From Branchiostoma floridae (lineage: Eukaryota; Chordata; Leptocardii; Amphioxiformes; Branchiostomatidae): a DNA stretch of 64,000 nucleotides. The position numbers and the translations under genes were made by a program. This document shows, one piece after another, positions 53,875 through 64,000 of the stretch. Below the pieces are notes generated by a model. The model searched no databases. It was not told the origin of the DNA and saw nothing but the letters and a program-made list of their open reading frames with translations. Numbering within the stretch: the first letter of the stretch is position 1; each line of letters starts with the position of its first letter. The stretch is from contig NC_049991.1 in the NCBI RefSeq assembly GCF_000003815.2, positions 21,422,926 through 21,486,925 of the forward strand, in the 5' to 3' direction.

Positions 53875-56800
53875 CTGGAACGGAAAACAGAAAAATGATA
53901 AGTCTACATTCGCACATTTATGTAAATTTTGTGTCTTTAGAAGCTGTTCATCTCTGAAGGCTGTGAAGGAAATATGGGAAACATAATAAGTTCACAAAAA
54001 TTGTATTTTGTATCTTCGCTAGCTTTTTGTCTCTGAAGGCTGTGAAAGACTTATAAATGAGAAACAAACTACTAGTACGTATAACATTCAAGCATCTCAT
54101 GTAATTTTTGTATCTTTGCAAGCTCAGTTTGTCTATGAAGGCTGTCTAGGAAATATAAGAAACAAACCTCTATAACATTCACACATTTCATATACATTTT
54201 GTATCTTTGCAAACTGTTTGTGAAGGAAATTTAGGAAATAAACAAATAACTGGTATGAGCAAAGGTCCTGCCGAATTGCCATGCTGCTCCAGGATACTTG
54301 TTTATTAATTAATTAATTTATCTATCTATTCATTTTCCTAAAAACAAGTTCATTATAGGAAAATTGTAAATAACAAATTACAATCAGGGAAATTGGTTGA
54401 AGGTGTGGCTGGAGTTTCTCTGATGCTCTGGATGTGAAAAAAAAAACATTTCAGAACGAGACTAAGTTTTATGTCGATCTATGGTATTCACCATCTAAGC
54501 ATGAAATATGTCAAATCATATGATAGAACATTAGACACAACAAGGCATGTATCAGGTACTAGGCTATTATGAACAACAAGCAGAAGTAGGTTACAATGCT
54601 AGAAATGATCCTTCAAAAAACATTGAAAGTTTTTCCTCAGCATCCAAAGTCAACATCAATCCCAGCAGCAGATCATCAAACCCAGCAGCATATCATCAAA
54701 CCCAGCAGCAGATCATTCCACAGGATAAAATGATTACAGGCAGATTTCCTACATAAACGTTGCAGTGCCACCTCAGCGCTGTGGTTTGCATGGTAAGGGG
54801 GACTTAAACAAAACCAGCCTGAGTTTAGGCTCCTTAGGAGCAGGAAGTTTTCTTAAGACACTGGCTGTGGATTTGTCTTAAGATGGATAACAGGACACCT
54901 GTTAGCAAGGTTGGAAATACTTTCTTAAACATGAGATGTTCGAAATTGTGGAAGGCAGCAGATAGATGAAATGTCAGAAGGTAAGACAAATGTTTGGTCA
55001 CTTCTCATCATCATCATCGGTCAACGTGCTTACACACGAAGGGGTTATACCGCCCCTTACGGGGTGACATACCCTTTCTCTGGCTAATTACAAGACGGGG
55101 ATGCGCTAGGTCACTTCTATGCATTGTTTATTTGTGATTTCTTCCGAAAACAATTCTTTTGTAGACTTGCTGAGCAACTGATAACTGCTTTTTCTTGTGT
55201 TTTTAGGGGGGGTGGGTACCTTTGACTTTTTCAAACTAGAGTCTCTACTATAGACAGGACACACACAAAAAAAGTACTACTACTACTAATGCTATTACTA
55301 CTACATGTACTGCTACTACTACAGTAAAGTATACCTACCTGTACCCTCCTCTCCCAAAAGGGAACAAACAGGTTGTTTTACCATCTAAAACACTAACCCC
55401 CCCACCCTCCTCGTTTCTAACAGATATCCTGTCCCTCCCCCTGATCTGAAACATCATTCCCTATGTTCTGTTGACATAACAGCTGGGCAGGCAGGAATCT
55501 GCCCCACATTCCCAGAGATATCACACATTCCCGCTTATCAGGAGCGCTGACAGATGGAGCACTCACATTCCAAACAGAAAAATTTAGGATGAATCTTAGA
55601 CTAGTTAGAGCCAAACTTGAGTCAGATTGGAAAACATATTGCTGAACCAAAGGATCATGAAAGAAAGCTGAATCTAAATGGATGAAACCATTTTGTTGTA
55701 GGGAGATCATCAGTGACACTGGCTGTAGATAGCTATCATCATCATCATCATCGTTATCATCATCGTTATCGTTATCATCATCATCATCATCATCGTTATC
55801 ATCATCATCATCATCATCATGGGCAACTTGCCCTGACCAGGTCCACTCTCTCCCTCCAAATAGCTTAAAGAAATTACTGTATATTGTATTCTTGTTTGGA
55901 ACTCAGATTATAAAGAATGTAAAAAAGACAAATAAATAATCTCGGAAGAATTGGAAACGGAAGTGCCCAGAAGTGTTTTAGTCCTAGAGGAAGTGGGAAT
56001 GTATTTCCGAGAAGTAGGATTGATGATGTTGTAGGGAAGTATACGTGTGTGTGTCCTGTCTAGAGTAGAAGTGTTTTAGCCCCAGAGGGAACAGATTCTG
56101 GAAATGCAGAGATGTACAAATGATGTTGTAGGGAAGTACTGTACACATGTGTAATAAGAGGTGTCTTTGTTGGTGTCTTAACTGAAAAGTGACAGTACTT
56201 TTTCCTTAGAATATTCAGAACCTAAGAAATATCTTAGTGTGACCAAAGAATATTATGGATAGGTTTCTCCAACTCATTTTCTTGGTTTTCAACATTTGAA
56301 AAATAAAAAAGAATCAGCAGGAGAACAAGATTAGAACAGAGGGTCGGGTTTGACAATGCCCATTCCTTTTCTTGAAACTTAAGTTAACAAAACAGGGTTT
56401 CTCTTCTGATTCATTTGCAAGATACCACAGGGCTAGCCCACTTTGGAAACAAGGGGTGTACAAAGGACTTTAGCACTTGTTGAATATGGGAGTTCCGAGT
56501 GTTGATGCTGACCTCCCTAAAACTAAATGGCATCATCCATGTGGATTGCAGGATTCAACACCACAGGACTGGCCCACTTTGCAAATGAGGGGTGTACAAA
56601 GAGTAAGAACACCTGTTAGGTATCACTGCCCTGTTATTTCTGTGCTATCTGCTAGTGCTGATACTGGGTTGGCAAGAAGGAGACATAGACATCATGCCCC
56701 ACTTAAGGATAATCCTTGGGCTACAGGAACTGTTGACAACTAGAAAGGTCACATTTTCGAGGAACATGCAGGACAGAAAAAAAGAAAAACTGTCAGAAAA

Positions 56801-57600
56801 GAAATACTGCCGGTTGATGAGCACGTTTGCTTGCGCCGTGAGCCATTCTAAGTTTTGATTGGTTAAAGTTGGCAAAAAGATAAAGGATGCTGCAAGTAGG
56901 CCAGCAAAAATAATGTTTTCCTTCGGAAATAACTATGAAGGTAAACTCCAAGCAGATGTAGGATGGAAAATCCTAACGTTTTCTGACAGCCCTTTCCTCG
57001 AGAATAAAAGTAGTCTTTTTTTTTCAGGATTATTTCGAAGGCTTCAACAGGACCAGCTATGTACTAGAATATGTGATAATCTTTTCGATGACGCCTGAAA
57101 ACTATTCAACAAATCCACAACTGTTCTTGACAAAGACTGTGATTCTAAACAATATCTTAGCTTTGCCCCCAACCTCGCTGTCGAGAGCTAAAAGTTTACC
57201 AAGCAGTACCACATGATTCATATCCAGAAATATACACAACACTACTGCATAAAGAGTTTGCTGAGTTTTTCTCCCCATGGCACCAAACATGTCGTGTGTG
57301 CAAGACGCCGTTTCTAACAATGACGGTGAATTAGACACAGTTTTAGCTTTGTCCCGCTCTGTCCAGCGAACGTCACAAGTTTACAAAACAGGACGGCTTT
57401 TGTGGGCACCTGGGCACCTGACTACAGGAGAGGGTCTGCGTGTTTTCTAAACATATTTGTGGAGGGGGCAAAACAGCGCTGAAAAGGGGAGAGATAAATT
57501 TTCCCTGGGAAGCGGGAAATCCCCCCTGCTTTTCCGGTTTAGTGAACCGGGAGCCCCAGGTTTTTTTCACATTTTCCTGAAAAAAGAGTTTTTTAGAAAG
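53875..57600. other. 5' intron or flank, scattered simple repeats
   Basis: Holds a loose ~120-bp repeat with GTATCTTTGC and AAGGCTGT words (53930-54240), a 22-bp triplication CCCAGCAGCAGATCATCAAA (54660-54720), CTA and ATC microsatellites (55275-55325, 55735-55820) and a 135-bp duplication of CACTTTGSAAAYRAGGGGTG (56425-56620). No exon could be supported. Confidence 0.55.
55735..55822. repeat. (ATC)n microsatellite
   Basis: TCATCATCATCATCGTTATC pattern over ~88 bp with regular GTT interruptions. Confidence 0.95.
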
Positions 57601-57870
57601 TTTGAAATTCCCCCCCCCCCCCCCCCCCCGGGGTTTTGAATTTGGAAATCCTGTTGAGTGAGTGAGTGAGTTGAGCGACAAAGACGGAATGATCCTATGG
57701 GGTCCGGGAGCATGCTCCACAAGACCCTCTGAAATGCTATTTCCTGCATTTTGCGGGGCAAAATTTGCTGGTAGACTCTTCAATGGCATCTGTTTCCATA
57801 TCTTTATGGAAGGACATTACTTGAAAGTTCAAGTCAAGAAAAACACGCCAATCTAAGGGCATTGATCAAG
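57601..57870. repeat. C-run and reverse copy of the AAAATGCAGGAAAT module
   Basis: A C-run at 57610-57629 is followed by (GTGA)n at 57656-57672. At 57700-57780 the words GGTCCGGGAGCATGCTCC, AGACCCTCTGAAATGCTATT and TCCTGCATTTTG are the module in reverse orientation. No flanking inverted ends were identified, so this may be a decayed element. Confidence 0.65.
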
Positions 57871-57934
57871 ACATTATAGATCATAATGTGCAGTGGTGGT
57901 CACAGTGTAGTACAGGTCTGACTGTAAATCTTAA

Positions 57935-59567
57935 TCATTACAACATGGACAGGGTACTGTAGGGATGAATCTTAAATTCTTAACCATTCCAACATGGACA
58001 GGGCAGGGATAAACGAGGGTCTGCATGCCTTTTTCCGTTAAGCGTTACGAGCCATTTTAATTCACCGTTAATCGTTACCGACCCGCTCTAATTCAACGTT
58101 AACCGTTATCGGTATATTCTTCGTGAAGCGTTATTGGTCGTTTTAATTCAACGTTAATCGTTATTTGTTAACCCGAATCCACCGTGCGTTACCAAGAAAT
58201 TCTTCGTAACCCGTTAAACTATACACACGAAGAAAAATGCCAGATAGAACCCCTGAAAATGCAGGAAATGGCGTTTCAAAGGGTCCAGATATCAAAATTT
58301 CCCGGTTTCCCGGCCTTAGGCTCTGCACGTGGTAAAATATGTTGCGGAAGCATCGCCCTCAAAACGTTATCACTCATACAGATTTCAGTGTCAAACATTT
58401 ACATAGCTTAGCTTCGGACAAAACGTTCTCCTAGAATGCAGAAAATGAGGTTTCTCCGGACCTCCATTGCGACGGCTTGCGCCTTTGGCGCTCATGACGA
58501 CATGGCGAAAATATGTTAGGGGCGTGGGTTTTCGCACAAAAAAAGTTTTCTCTCTATGAACATGTCATTTAATTTAGCTTCCTCTTACGGCAAAAATCTG
58601 TCCTTCAAAATGCAGTAAATGGCGTTTCAGACGGTCCAGATTTTCAAATTTTCCCGGACTTATACATGTATTGCAACGCCTTCCGAGCTCGAAATGGTAA
58701 AAATATGTCGGGGCTCTGGGGGTGGAGGCCAAAGCTACGAGTATAATCGTGTGTAATTTGATGAAAATGTCAAAATCAACCTAGCTTAGTCTGTCGGCAA
58801 AATTTGCCGAAAATGCAGGAAATAGCATTTAAGAGGGTCTTGATTTTAAAAATTTTCGGCGCTCCATGTGCTGAAATAATAGTTCAATCCCCCCATGAGA
58901 AATTTGCTGCCGACGTCTCTGTGGCGGGCCGGGAACTCTGCCTCCGCCAATTTACAGATGTCATGGACATTGTCCCTGTCATTCCTCCGGGTTCTGGGCA
59001 CCTTTTGCATTCTCACAATGTATTTTCACCCATTGATATTACTAGCGTTGCATTGATATTACTAGCGTTGTATTAGTAGGAATGCATGTTACTATTATGC
59101 TTTGTAACTCATTCTGAATTTACCGTTAACCGTTAGCGGGCCTCCTGAATTTACCGTTAACCGTTAGCGGGCCTCCTGAATTCACCGTTAAGCGTTACCA
59201 AGACCCCCCCATGCAGACCCTCATAAACCATGACAACATGGACAGGGCAGGGATAAACCATGACAACATGGACAGGGCAGGGATAAACCATGACAACATG
59301 GACAGGGCAGGGATAAACCATGACAACATGGACAGGGCAGGGATAAACCATGACAACATGGACAGGGCAGGGATAAACCATGACAACATGGACAGGGCAG
59401 GGATAAACCATGACAACATGGACAGGGCAGGGATAAACCATGACAACATGGACAGGGCAGGGATAAACCATGACAACATGGACAGGGCAGGGATAAACCA
59501 TGACAACATGGACAGGGCAGGGATAAACCATGACAACATGGACAGGGTAGGGATAAATCTTAACCAT
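57935..59567. repeat. 30-bp minisatellite split by a 1.2-kb transposon
   Basis: The unit reads ATAAACCATGACAACATGGA then CAGGGCAGGG (30 bp). Eleven near-perfect units at 59223-59554 run almost into the N gap. Diverged units are at about 57940-58014. The element at 58015-59222 lies between. The apparent protein repeat INHDNMDRAG and its minus counterpart result from the 30-bp period. Confidence 0.93.
58015..59222. mobile_element. 1.2-kb element, GAGGGTCTGCATG ends, inserted in minisatellite
   Basis: The ends GAGGGTCTGCATG and CATGCAGACCCTC are flanked by ATAAAC on both sides, within the minisatellite unit. Subterminal CCGTTAAGCGTTACC and CCGTTAACCGTTAG words repeat near both ends. The interior has four AAAATGCAGGAAAT modules and CATTGCGACGGCTTGCGCC, as in 32442-34223. 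No transposase frame. Confidence 0.85.
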
Positions 59568-60104
59568 NNNNNNNNNNNNNNNNNNNNNNNNNNNNNNNNN
59601 NNNNNNNNNNNNNNNNNNNNNNNNNNNNNNNNNNNNNNNNNNNNNNNNNNNNNNNNNNNNNNNNNNNNNNNNNNNNNNNNNNNNNNNNNNNNNNNNNNNN
59701 NNNNNNNNNNNNNNNNNNNNNNNNNNNNNNNNNNNNNNNNNNNNNNNNNNNNNNNNNNNNNNNNNNNNNNNNNNNNNNNNNNNNNNNNNNNNNNNNNNNN
59801 NNNNNNNNNNNNNNNNNNNNNNNNNNNNNNNNNNNNNNNNNNNNNNNNNNNNNNNNNNNNNNNNNNNNNNNNNNNNNNNNNNNNNNNNNNNNNNNNNNNN
59901 NNNNNNNNNNNNNNNNNNNNNNNNNNNNNNNNNNNNNNNNNNNNNNNNNNNNNNNNNNNNNNNNNNNNNNNNNNNNNNNNNNNNNNNNNNNNNNNNNNNN
60001 NNNNNNNNNNNNNNNNNNNNNNNNNNNNNNNNNNNNNNNNNNNNNNNNNNNNNNNNNNNNNNNNNNNNNNNNNNNNNNNNNNNNNNNNNNNNNNNNNNNN
60101 NNNN
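59568..60104. other. assembly gap (N)
   Basis: 537 unknown bases starting 13 bp after the last minisatellite unit; the gap probably hides more units. Open frames drawn through it are meaningless. Confidence 0.99.
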
Positions 60105-61721
60105 ATAAAGAGTTCACAGATATCTCAAAGTTCACCACAGAGGTCAAAATGGGCAAATTTTTGTCTGTCCCAAAAGTCAAAGGACAGAAGGACACATTGA
60201 ATGCTGGCTAGATCCCTGCAGCACTGTGACAGAGGGCAGAGATGGCCCAGCTGACAGATAGGACTATGACTCAGGGCAGAGATTATCCTGTCATCAGATA
60301 TCTCCTGACCCCAGGTTTGGGTAGAGCCATCTCCGGCCATGACTAACCAGTTCTCACTGCTTCTGCACAGGAGACAAACCTTAACCAACCGTGACTGATG
60401 GATGTCAATCAAACACACATTAGGTCACAACAATTTCAGTTGTGATGCTCAGAAAAATACACAATTATCAGATGATGATGACAATTATCAGACAATGACC
60501 ATTCTCATATTATAATACTACAGTACAACATTAGCATCTGTATCAGATTTCCATGCCTTTATTTAGACATCTCCACATTTCTAAAACTGTCTCTTTAATC
60601 AACAATTCTTGCTCTGCTTTCATTTGAGTGAAAAAAAGGAAACTTGGTCCAGAAACAGCAAATCTTGTGCGAGGAGTGCCCTGGAAGATGTTAGGGCCTG
60701 AGTCACAACTGAGGAGTGCTAGGGGCAGTACAGCAGGGGTGTGGCCCTCACAAGGTCATTCAAGGTCACATTGTAGTACTCCCAACTGGGATGTGAATGG
60801 AATAGTTGGGCAGGGTGGGAGGGGGGCAGACAAACTTCACACTGCACTTTCAAGGTCGCACCAGTCTATTTTCTATAACTTCTGGCCCAACCATCAAAAA
60901 GTTACTAAGATGAACACACAACCTTAAATGCAATTTCTTGAAAACATTGCCCATAAATGATTATGCTGAACATAAACAGAATAATAATTATAAAGTCAGA
61001 GAATAATCAATAGTTATGACCTCTTGCTAGCTAAATATTCACTTTGGTTTAAAGTTTGAAGAACAAAGGACAAAACTGGCCATGGCCTAACCATTACAAC
61101 TAACCAGACAACCCTGAACAATAAATACCAACTGTGAGCACAACTTGCATGTAAAGATAATAGAAGTGATTTTTTATTGCCTGAAGGTCACAGGATGGAT
61201 GAACTGAACTGAACTGACTGAATGTAATGTGACCCAGCAAACGGATCCCAGCACAAGTGCAGACCAACACATGGCGGGACAGCTGGCTTGTCAGTTCACC
61301 AACATTCTCATCTCATAGACATCAACCCCAAACACAGAGAACTCTGCACCCTTAGGCAATAGAAATCGAAAAAGGTCGTCACCGTAACACACCAGCCATT
61401 CAGAAGACTGTGTCCTACAATCATGGAAATATAGAAGATGAATTCCACTTTGTTATGAAATGTCCTACCTACAGTAAAGAGAGAGAAACAAATATTAGTT
61501 TAAGAATATTACAACCAAAACACACATCTCTCTAACTGGTAACGTTACACAGAATTATTTTTCATATACTGCTATCATGTTCAATTCATATATCCGTCTA
61601 CGTAGGTCAGTTTCTTTATAGTACTGTATTCCAAGTGCGAGACCAGATCACTCATACATGACTGTGCTGTTATCTATAATATTTTGTTGTTCTGTATGAT
61701 GATGATGAGAGTTCGTGCGTA
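60105..61721. other. 5' intron or flank, no supported gene
   Basis: AT-rich. GATGAACTGAACTGAACTGA at 61198-61217 matches the 3' terminus of the LINE remnant at 37095-37500, so 61080-61220 is likely the 3' end of another truncated copy. Nothing else recognised. Confidence 0.5.
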
Positions 61722-62190
61722 NNNNNNNNNNNNNNNNNNNNNNNNNNNNNNNNNNNNNNNNNNNNNNNNNNNNNNNNNNNNNNNNNNNNNNNNNNNNNNN
61801 NNNNNNNNNNNNNNNNNNNNNNNNNNNNNNNNNNNNNNNNNNNNNNNNNNNNNNNNNNNNNNNNNNNNNNNNNNNNNNNNNNNNNNNNNNNNNNNNNNNN
61901 NNNNNNNNNNNNNNNNNNNNNNNNNNNNNNNNNNNNNNNNNNNNNNNNNNNNNNNNNNNNNNNNNNNNNNNNNNNNNNNNNNNNNNNNNNNNNNNNNNNN
62001 NNNNNNNNNNNNNNNNNNNNNNNNNNNNNNNNNNNNNNNNNNNNNNNNNNNNNNNNNNNNNNNNNNNNNNNNNNNNNNNNNNNNNNNNNNNNNNNNNNNN
62101 NNNNNNNNNNNNNNNNNNNNNNNNNNNNNNNNNNNNNNNNNNNNNNNNNNNNNNNNNNNNNNNNNNNNNNNNNNNNNNNNNNNNNNNNNN
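61722..62190. other. assembly gap (N)
   Basis: 469 unknown bases, preceded by a TGATGATGATG run and followed by a LINE-type 3' tail; the gap probably covers a repeat. Confidence 0.99.
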
Positions 62191-62372
62191 GGTATATAGA
62201 CTTATACTAGTTATAGGACTTATAAGGACTATAAACGATGTATCTGTATCTCTGTTATATATGTTGTCTGACCTTTGCCTCTTCCCTCATGATCTCAATG
62301 AAAAGCGGCCTGCAGGCCGATTTGAGCTTTCATGACTTAATAAACAAATAAAGGCTCAAACAAACAATACAT
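62191..62372 (+). mobile_element. LINE/SINE 3' tail
   Basis: GTATCTCTGTTATATATGTT ... CTCAATGAAAAGCGGCCTGC / AGGCCGATTTGAGCTTTCAT then AATAAACAAATAAAGGCTCA. It matches 5042-5161, 26960-27050 and 39670-39740. The 5' part is missing or in the gap. Confidence 0.75.
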
Positions 62373-63228
62373 TTGCAGTCTTAAAAACTAGAAAGGCAAG
62401 ATTTTGGCAAAAATGCAGCATGTTTTCCCCCATAGGCTCTTGATACCACCTCCCCAACCTTGGCTTCAGTGAAGTTCAGCTCAGTTCATTCTCCGAGAAT
62501 TGACACTGCTTTTGTAATTGTCCTCACCTTGAACTTGAAACTGATCAAGAAGTGTGTTACTCTGCAAGAGCAAGATAACAACTAAACAACAAGCCTCCTT
62601 CTGTCATCCCCAAAAGTGATTGACAAGCATGACAAGACAAAGTTCTTTATCTCGAAAACCAACATCCTCCGCGATCACCTTCTTCAAGTTCAATGTCAGC
62701 ACAAATTCTGCTCTTCGCTCAGTTGAACCTGATATATTTCCCCCCACCCAAGAAGGGCTACAAGACTTGTTTACAGAACTCCACTGTCCAAGCAAAGAGA
62801 TCCCTTCTCGACCTTGTCCTAACCTTGTCTTGATTTGTTCTACACACAGGGTCAATGTCAGGAGGTCGGAGGTCAGCCGGGGGGCAAGCGACCATGTCAA
62901 TGATGACATCACCCTAGTACTGCTGAATCAGGGATCTTGGGAAATCATCAGGCACAAAATAGTTTATTGCTTTTCATATAACCACTCTTTTTCACGAGTT
63001 ACACATTCATCAGTGACATCAGTATCACTGACAAGAGACAACGGATATTGTCTGAATCGTCTGGCCGTTTCCACAATCATATCCAGTTGCTTGAGTAACT
63101 CCTTTTTGGCGAATCTTATTACCTGGATGTCTAACCTTCATCCACATATCTTTTAGACATTAATCATCACACTCTAATACCTTCTCTTCCCTCTCTCTAT
63201 TAACCCTTAGAGGACGTTGGGCTGTTTG
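62373..63228. other. 5' flank with a repeat fragment
   Basis: 62985-63145 holds TCAGTATCACTGACAAGAGA ... CGTCTGGCCGTTTCC ... ATATCCAGTTGCTTGAGTAA, related to one arm of 38870-39060. Open frames on both strands at 62604-62960 show no motifs or convincing splice sites. Confidence 0.5.
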
Positions 63229-63421
63229 TTATTAGCTGCAATGAATGTTACCACCTATAAAGTATAAAAGAAAAAACAAACAATGATTCCTGAGAAATTT
63301 TTAGTATGATCCATACTTCCTAAATTCAGAGTGGTACAAGTAAAACTTGTCTGGTGCAGGTAATTTTGCAATGTTACCTGCACCAGTGCATGTATGCAGA
63401 AAAAAAGTATTTCCAGCCCTA
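63229..63421. mobile_element. truncated family-B MITE
   Basis: Carries TTTAGTATGATCCATACTTC, GGTGCAGGTAATTTTGCAAT and a degenerate end TATTTCCAGCCCT, matching the right half of 9620-9938 and 24617-25139. The left end is absent. Confidence 0.72.
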
Positions 63422-63689
63422 ACAAGATATGTTGATAAACTGACCAACATTTATTTTCAAACTTCCATCCCTTTGTACCAGTTGGCAGCTCCATGTGCCA
63501 GGGATGGGATGAATGCCAGTGTACAACCTGCCCTGCCAAGACTCAAACTAAATACTTAACCTGAACTCCTTAAGTGTTAAGATCTCACCTCCTTCTCAAA
63601 CCCTACCCACCACATTTGGGCACCACTTGTGTAGATTATACTAGATACCACAGTTCCGTCTTGGTAACTTTCAGCTTCATTCAAAGATG

Positions 63690-63825
63690 GATGGATGAGT
63701 GAGTGAGTGAGTGAGTGAGTGAGTGAGTGAGTGAGTGAGTGAGTGAGTGAGTGAGTGAGTGAGTGAGTGAGTGAGTGAGTGAGTGAATGAATGAATGAAT
63801 GAATGAATGAATGAATGAATGAATT
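63690..63825. repeat. (GAGT)n(GAAT)n microsatellite
   Basis: About 23 GAGT units followed by ten GAAT units. Threonine/histidine/serine-rich minus frames over it are artefacts. Confidence 0.97.
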
Positions 63826-64000
63826 TCTGCATATAGAAGAAACCATCTGGCTGGTCAAATATCAGCAATATTTATGACAGACAAAAAAATTTCCCTCATC
63901 CGTCTCACAAATGGCCTGAAAGTGTCGCAAATGTATGTTCCTAAGTTCAAAACATATCAAAATATAAGTATAAAAATACACTTTCATCAGCATCCTGTCA

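Noticed and set aside
28976-59567. Regular repeats that could suggest a CRISPR array
   Set aside because: Units are contiguous without unique spacers, the context is a spliced animal gene, and no cas-like genes are present.
59211-60200. 329-codon frame with INHDNMDRAG repeats and matching minus frame
   Set aside because: Generated by the 30-bp minisatellite and then carried through an N gap; no real coding evidence.
62604-62960. Overlapping 100-178 codon frames on both strands as the missing first MPRIP exon
   Set aside because: Neither strand shows the cysteine-containing N-terminal motif expected for MPRIP or convincing phase-compatible splice sites.
63577-63868. Minus frame of repeated SLTHSLTH; its left part (QMWWVGFEKE before GTGAGA) looked like a possible exon end
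   Set aside because: The repeats are a GAGT microsatellite. The short left part has a fair donor but no homology or acceptor, and does not match the missing MPRIP N-terminus.

Overview
The window looks like animal (metazoan) genomic DNA, most probably from a lancelet (Branchiostoma or a close relative). The coding content is small phase-compatible exons with GT-AG junctions. Between them lie tRNA-derived SINEs, LINE 3' ends and a dense crowd of short inverted-repeat DNA transposons, many nested. The lancelet assignment is inferred from this combination of gene and repeats, not proven. Two runs of N (59568-60104 and 61722-62190) are assembly gaps.

One gene can be recognised with confidence. 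It is on the minus strand and spans almost the whole window: a MPRIP (myosin phosphatase Rho-interacting protein, p116RIP/M-RIP) orthologue. Its 5' end lies to the right and its 3' end beyond position 1. Ten exons were read directly. The first PH domain is split over 53797-53874, 50664-50729, 19701-19852 and 18319-18493. A long acidic, low-complexity linker exon is at 15461-16342 and a small basic exon at 11209-11307. The second PH domain is split over 7951-8007, 5560-5631, 4444-4533 and 2644-2799. A further downstream exon is possible at 1107-1205. Joined through their splice sites the pieces stay in one frame and align without gaps to both vertebrate MPRIP PH domains at most junctions. The N-terminal exon(s), the C-terminal actin/MYPT-binding part and the coiled coil were not found here; they would lie outside the window or, for the N-terminus, possibly in a gap.

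Layout from left to right: 1-2643 intron and candidate exon; 2644-8007 PH2 exons with an unusual tandem array made from an exon edge; 8008-16342 introns, the linker exons and several MITEs; 16343-19852 second half of PH1 and another exon-edge array; 19853-50663 a 31-kb intron holding most mobile elements, a 49-bp minisatellite, two 1.8-kb G-rich-ended elements and a 1.56-kb TTAA-flanked foldback; 50664-53874 first half of PH1; 53875-64000 5' intron or flank with a transposon-split minisatellite and the two gaps.

The most striking pattern is that at least four of the ten exons have one splice junction plus adjacent coding sequence tandemly duplicated. One case has about twelve copies and one would add 25 in-frame codons. 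A second theme is a set of transposons with CAGGG ends whose target duplications fall into 5-bp and 8-bp classes, several datable by nesting. Nothing resembling a bacterial operon, CRISPR array or intact viral genome was seen.
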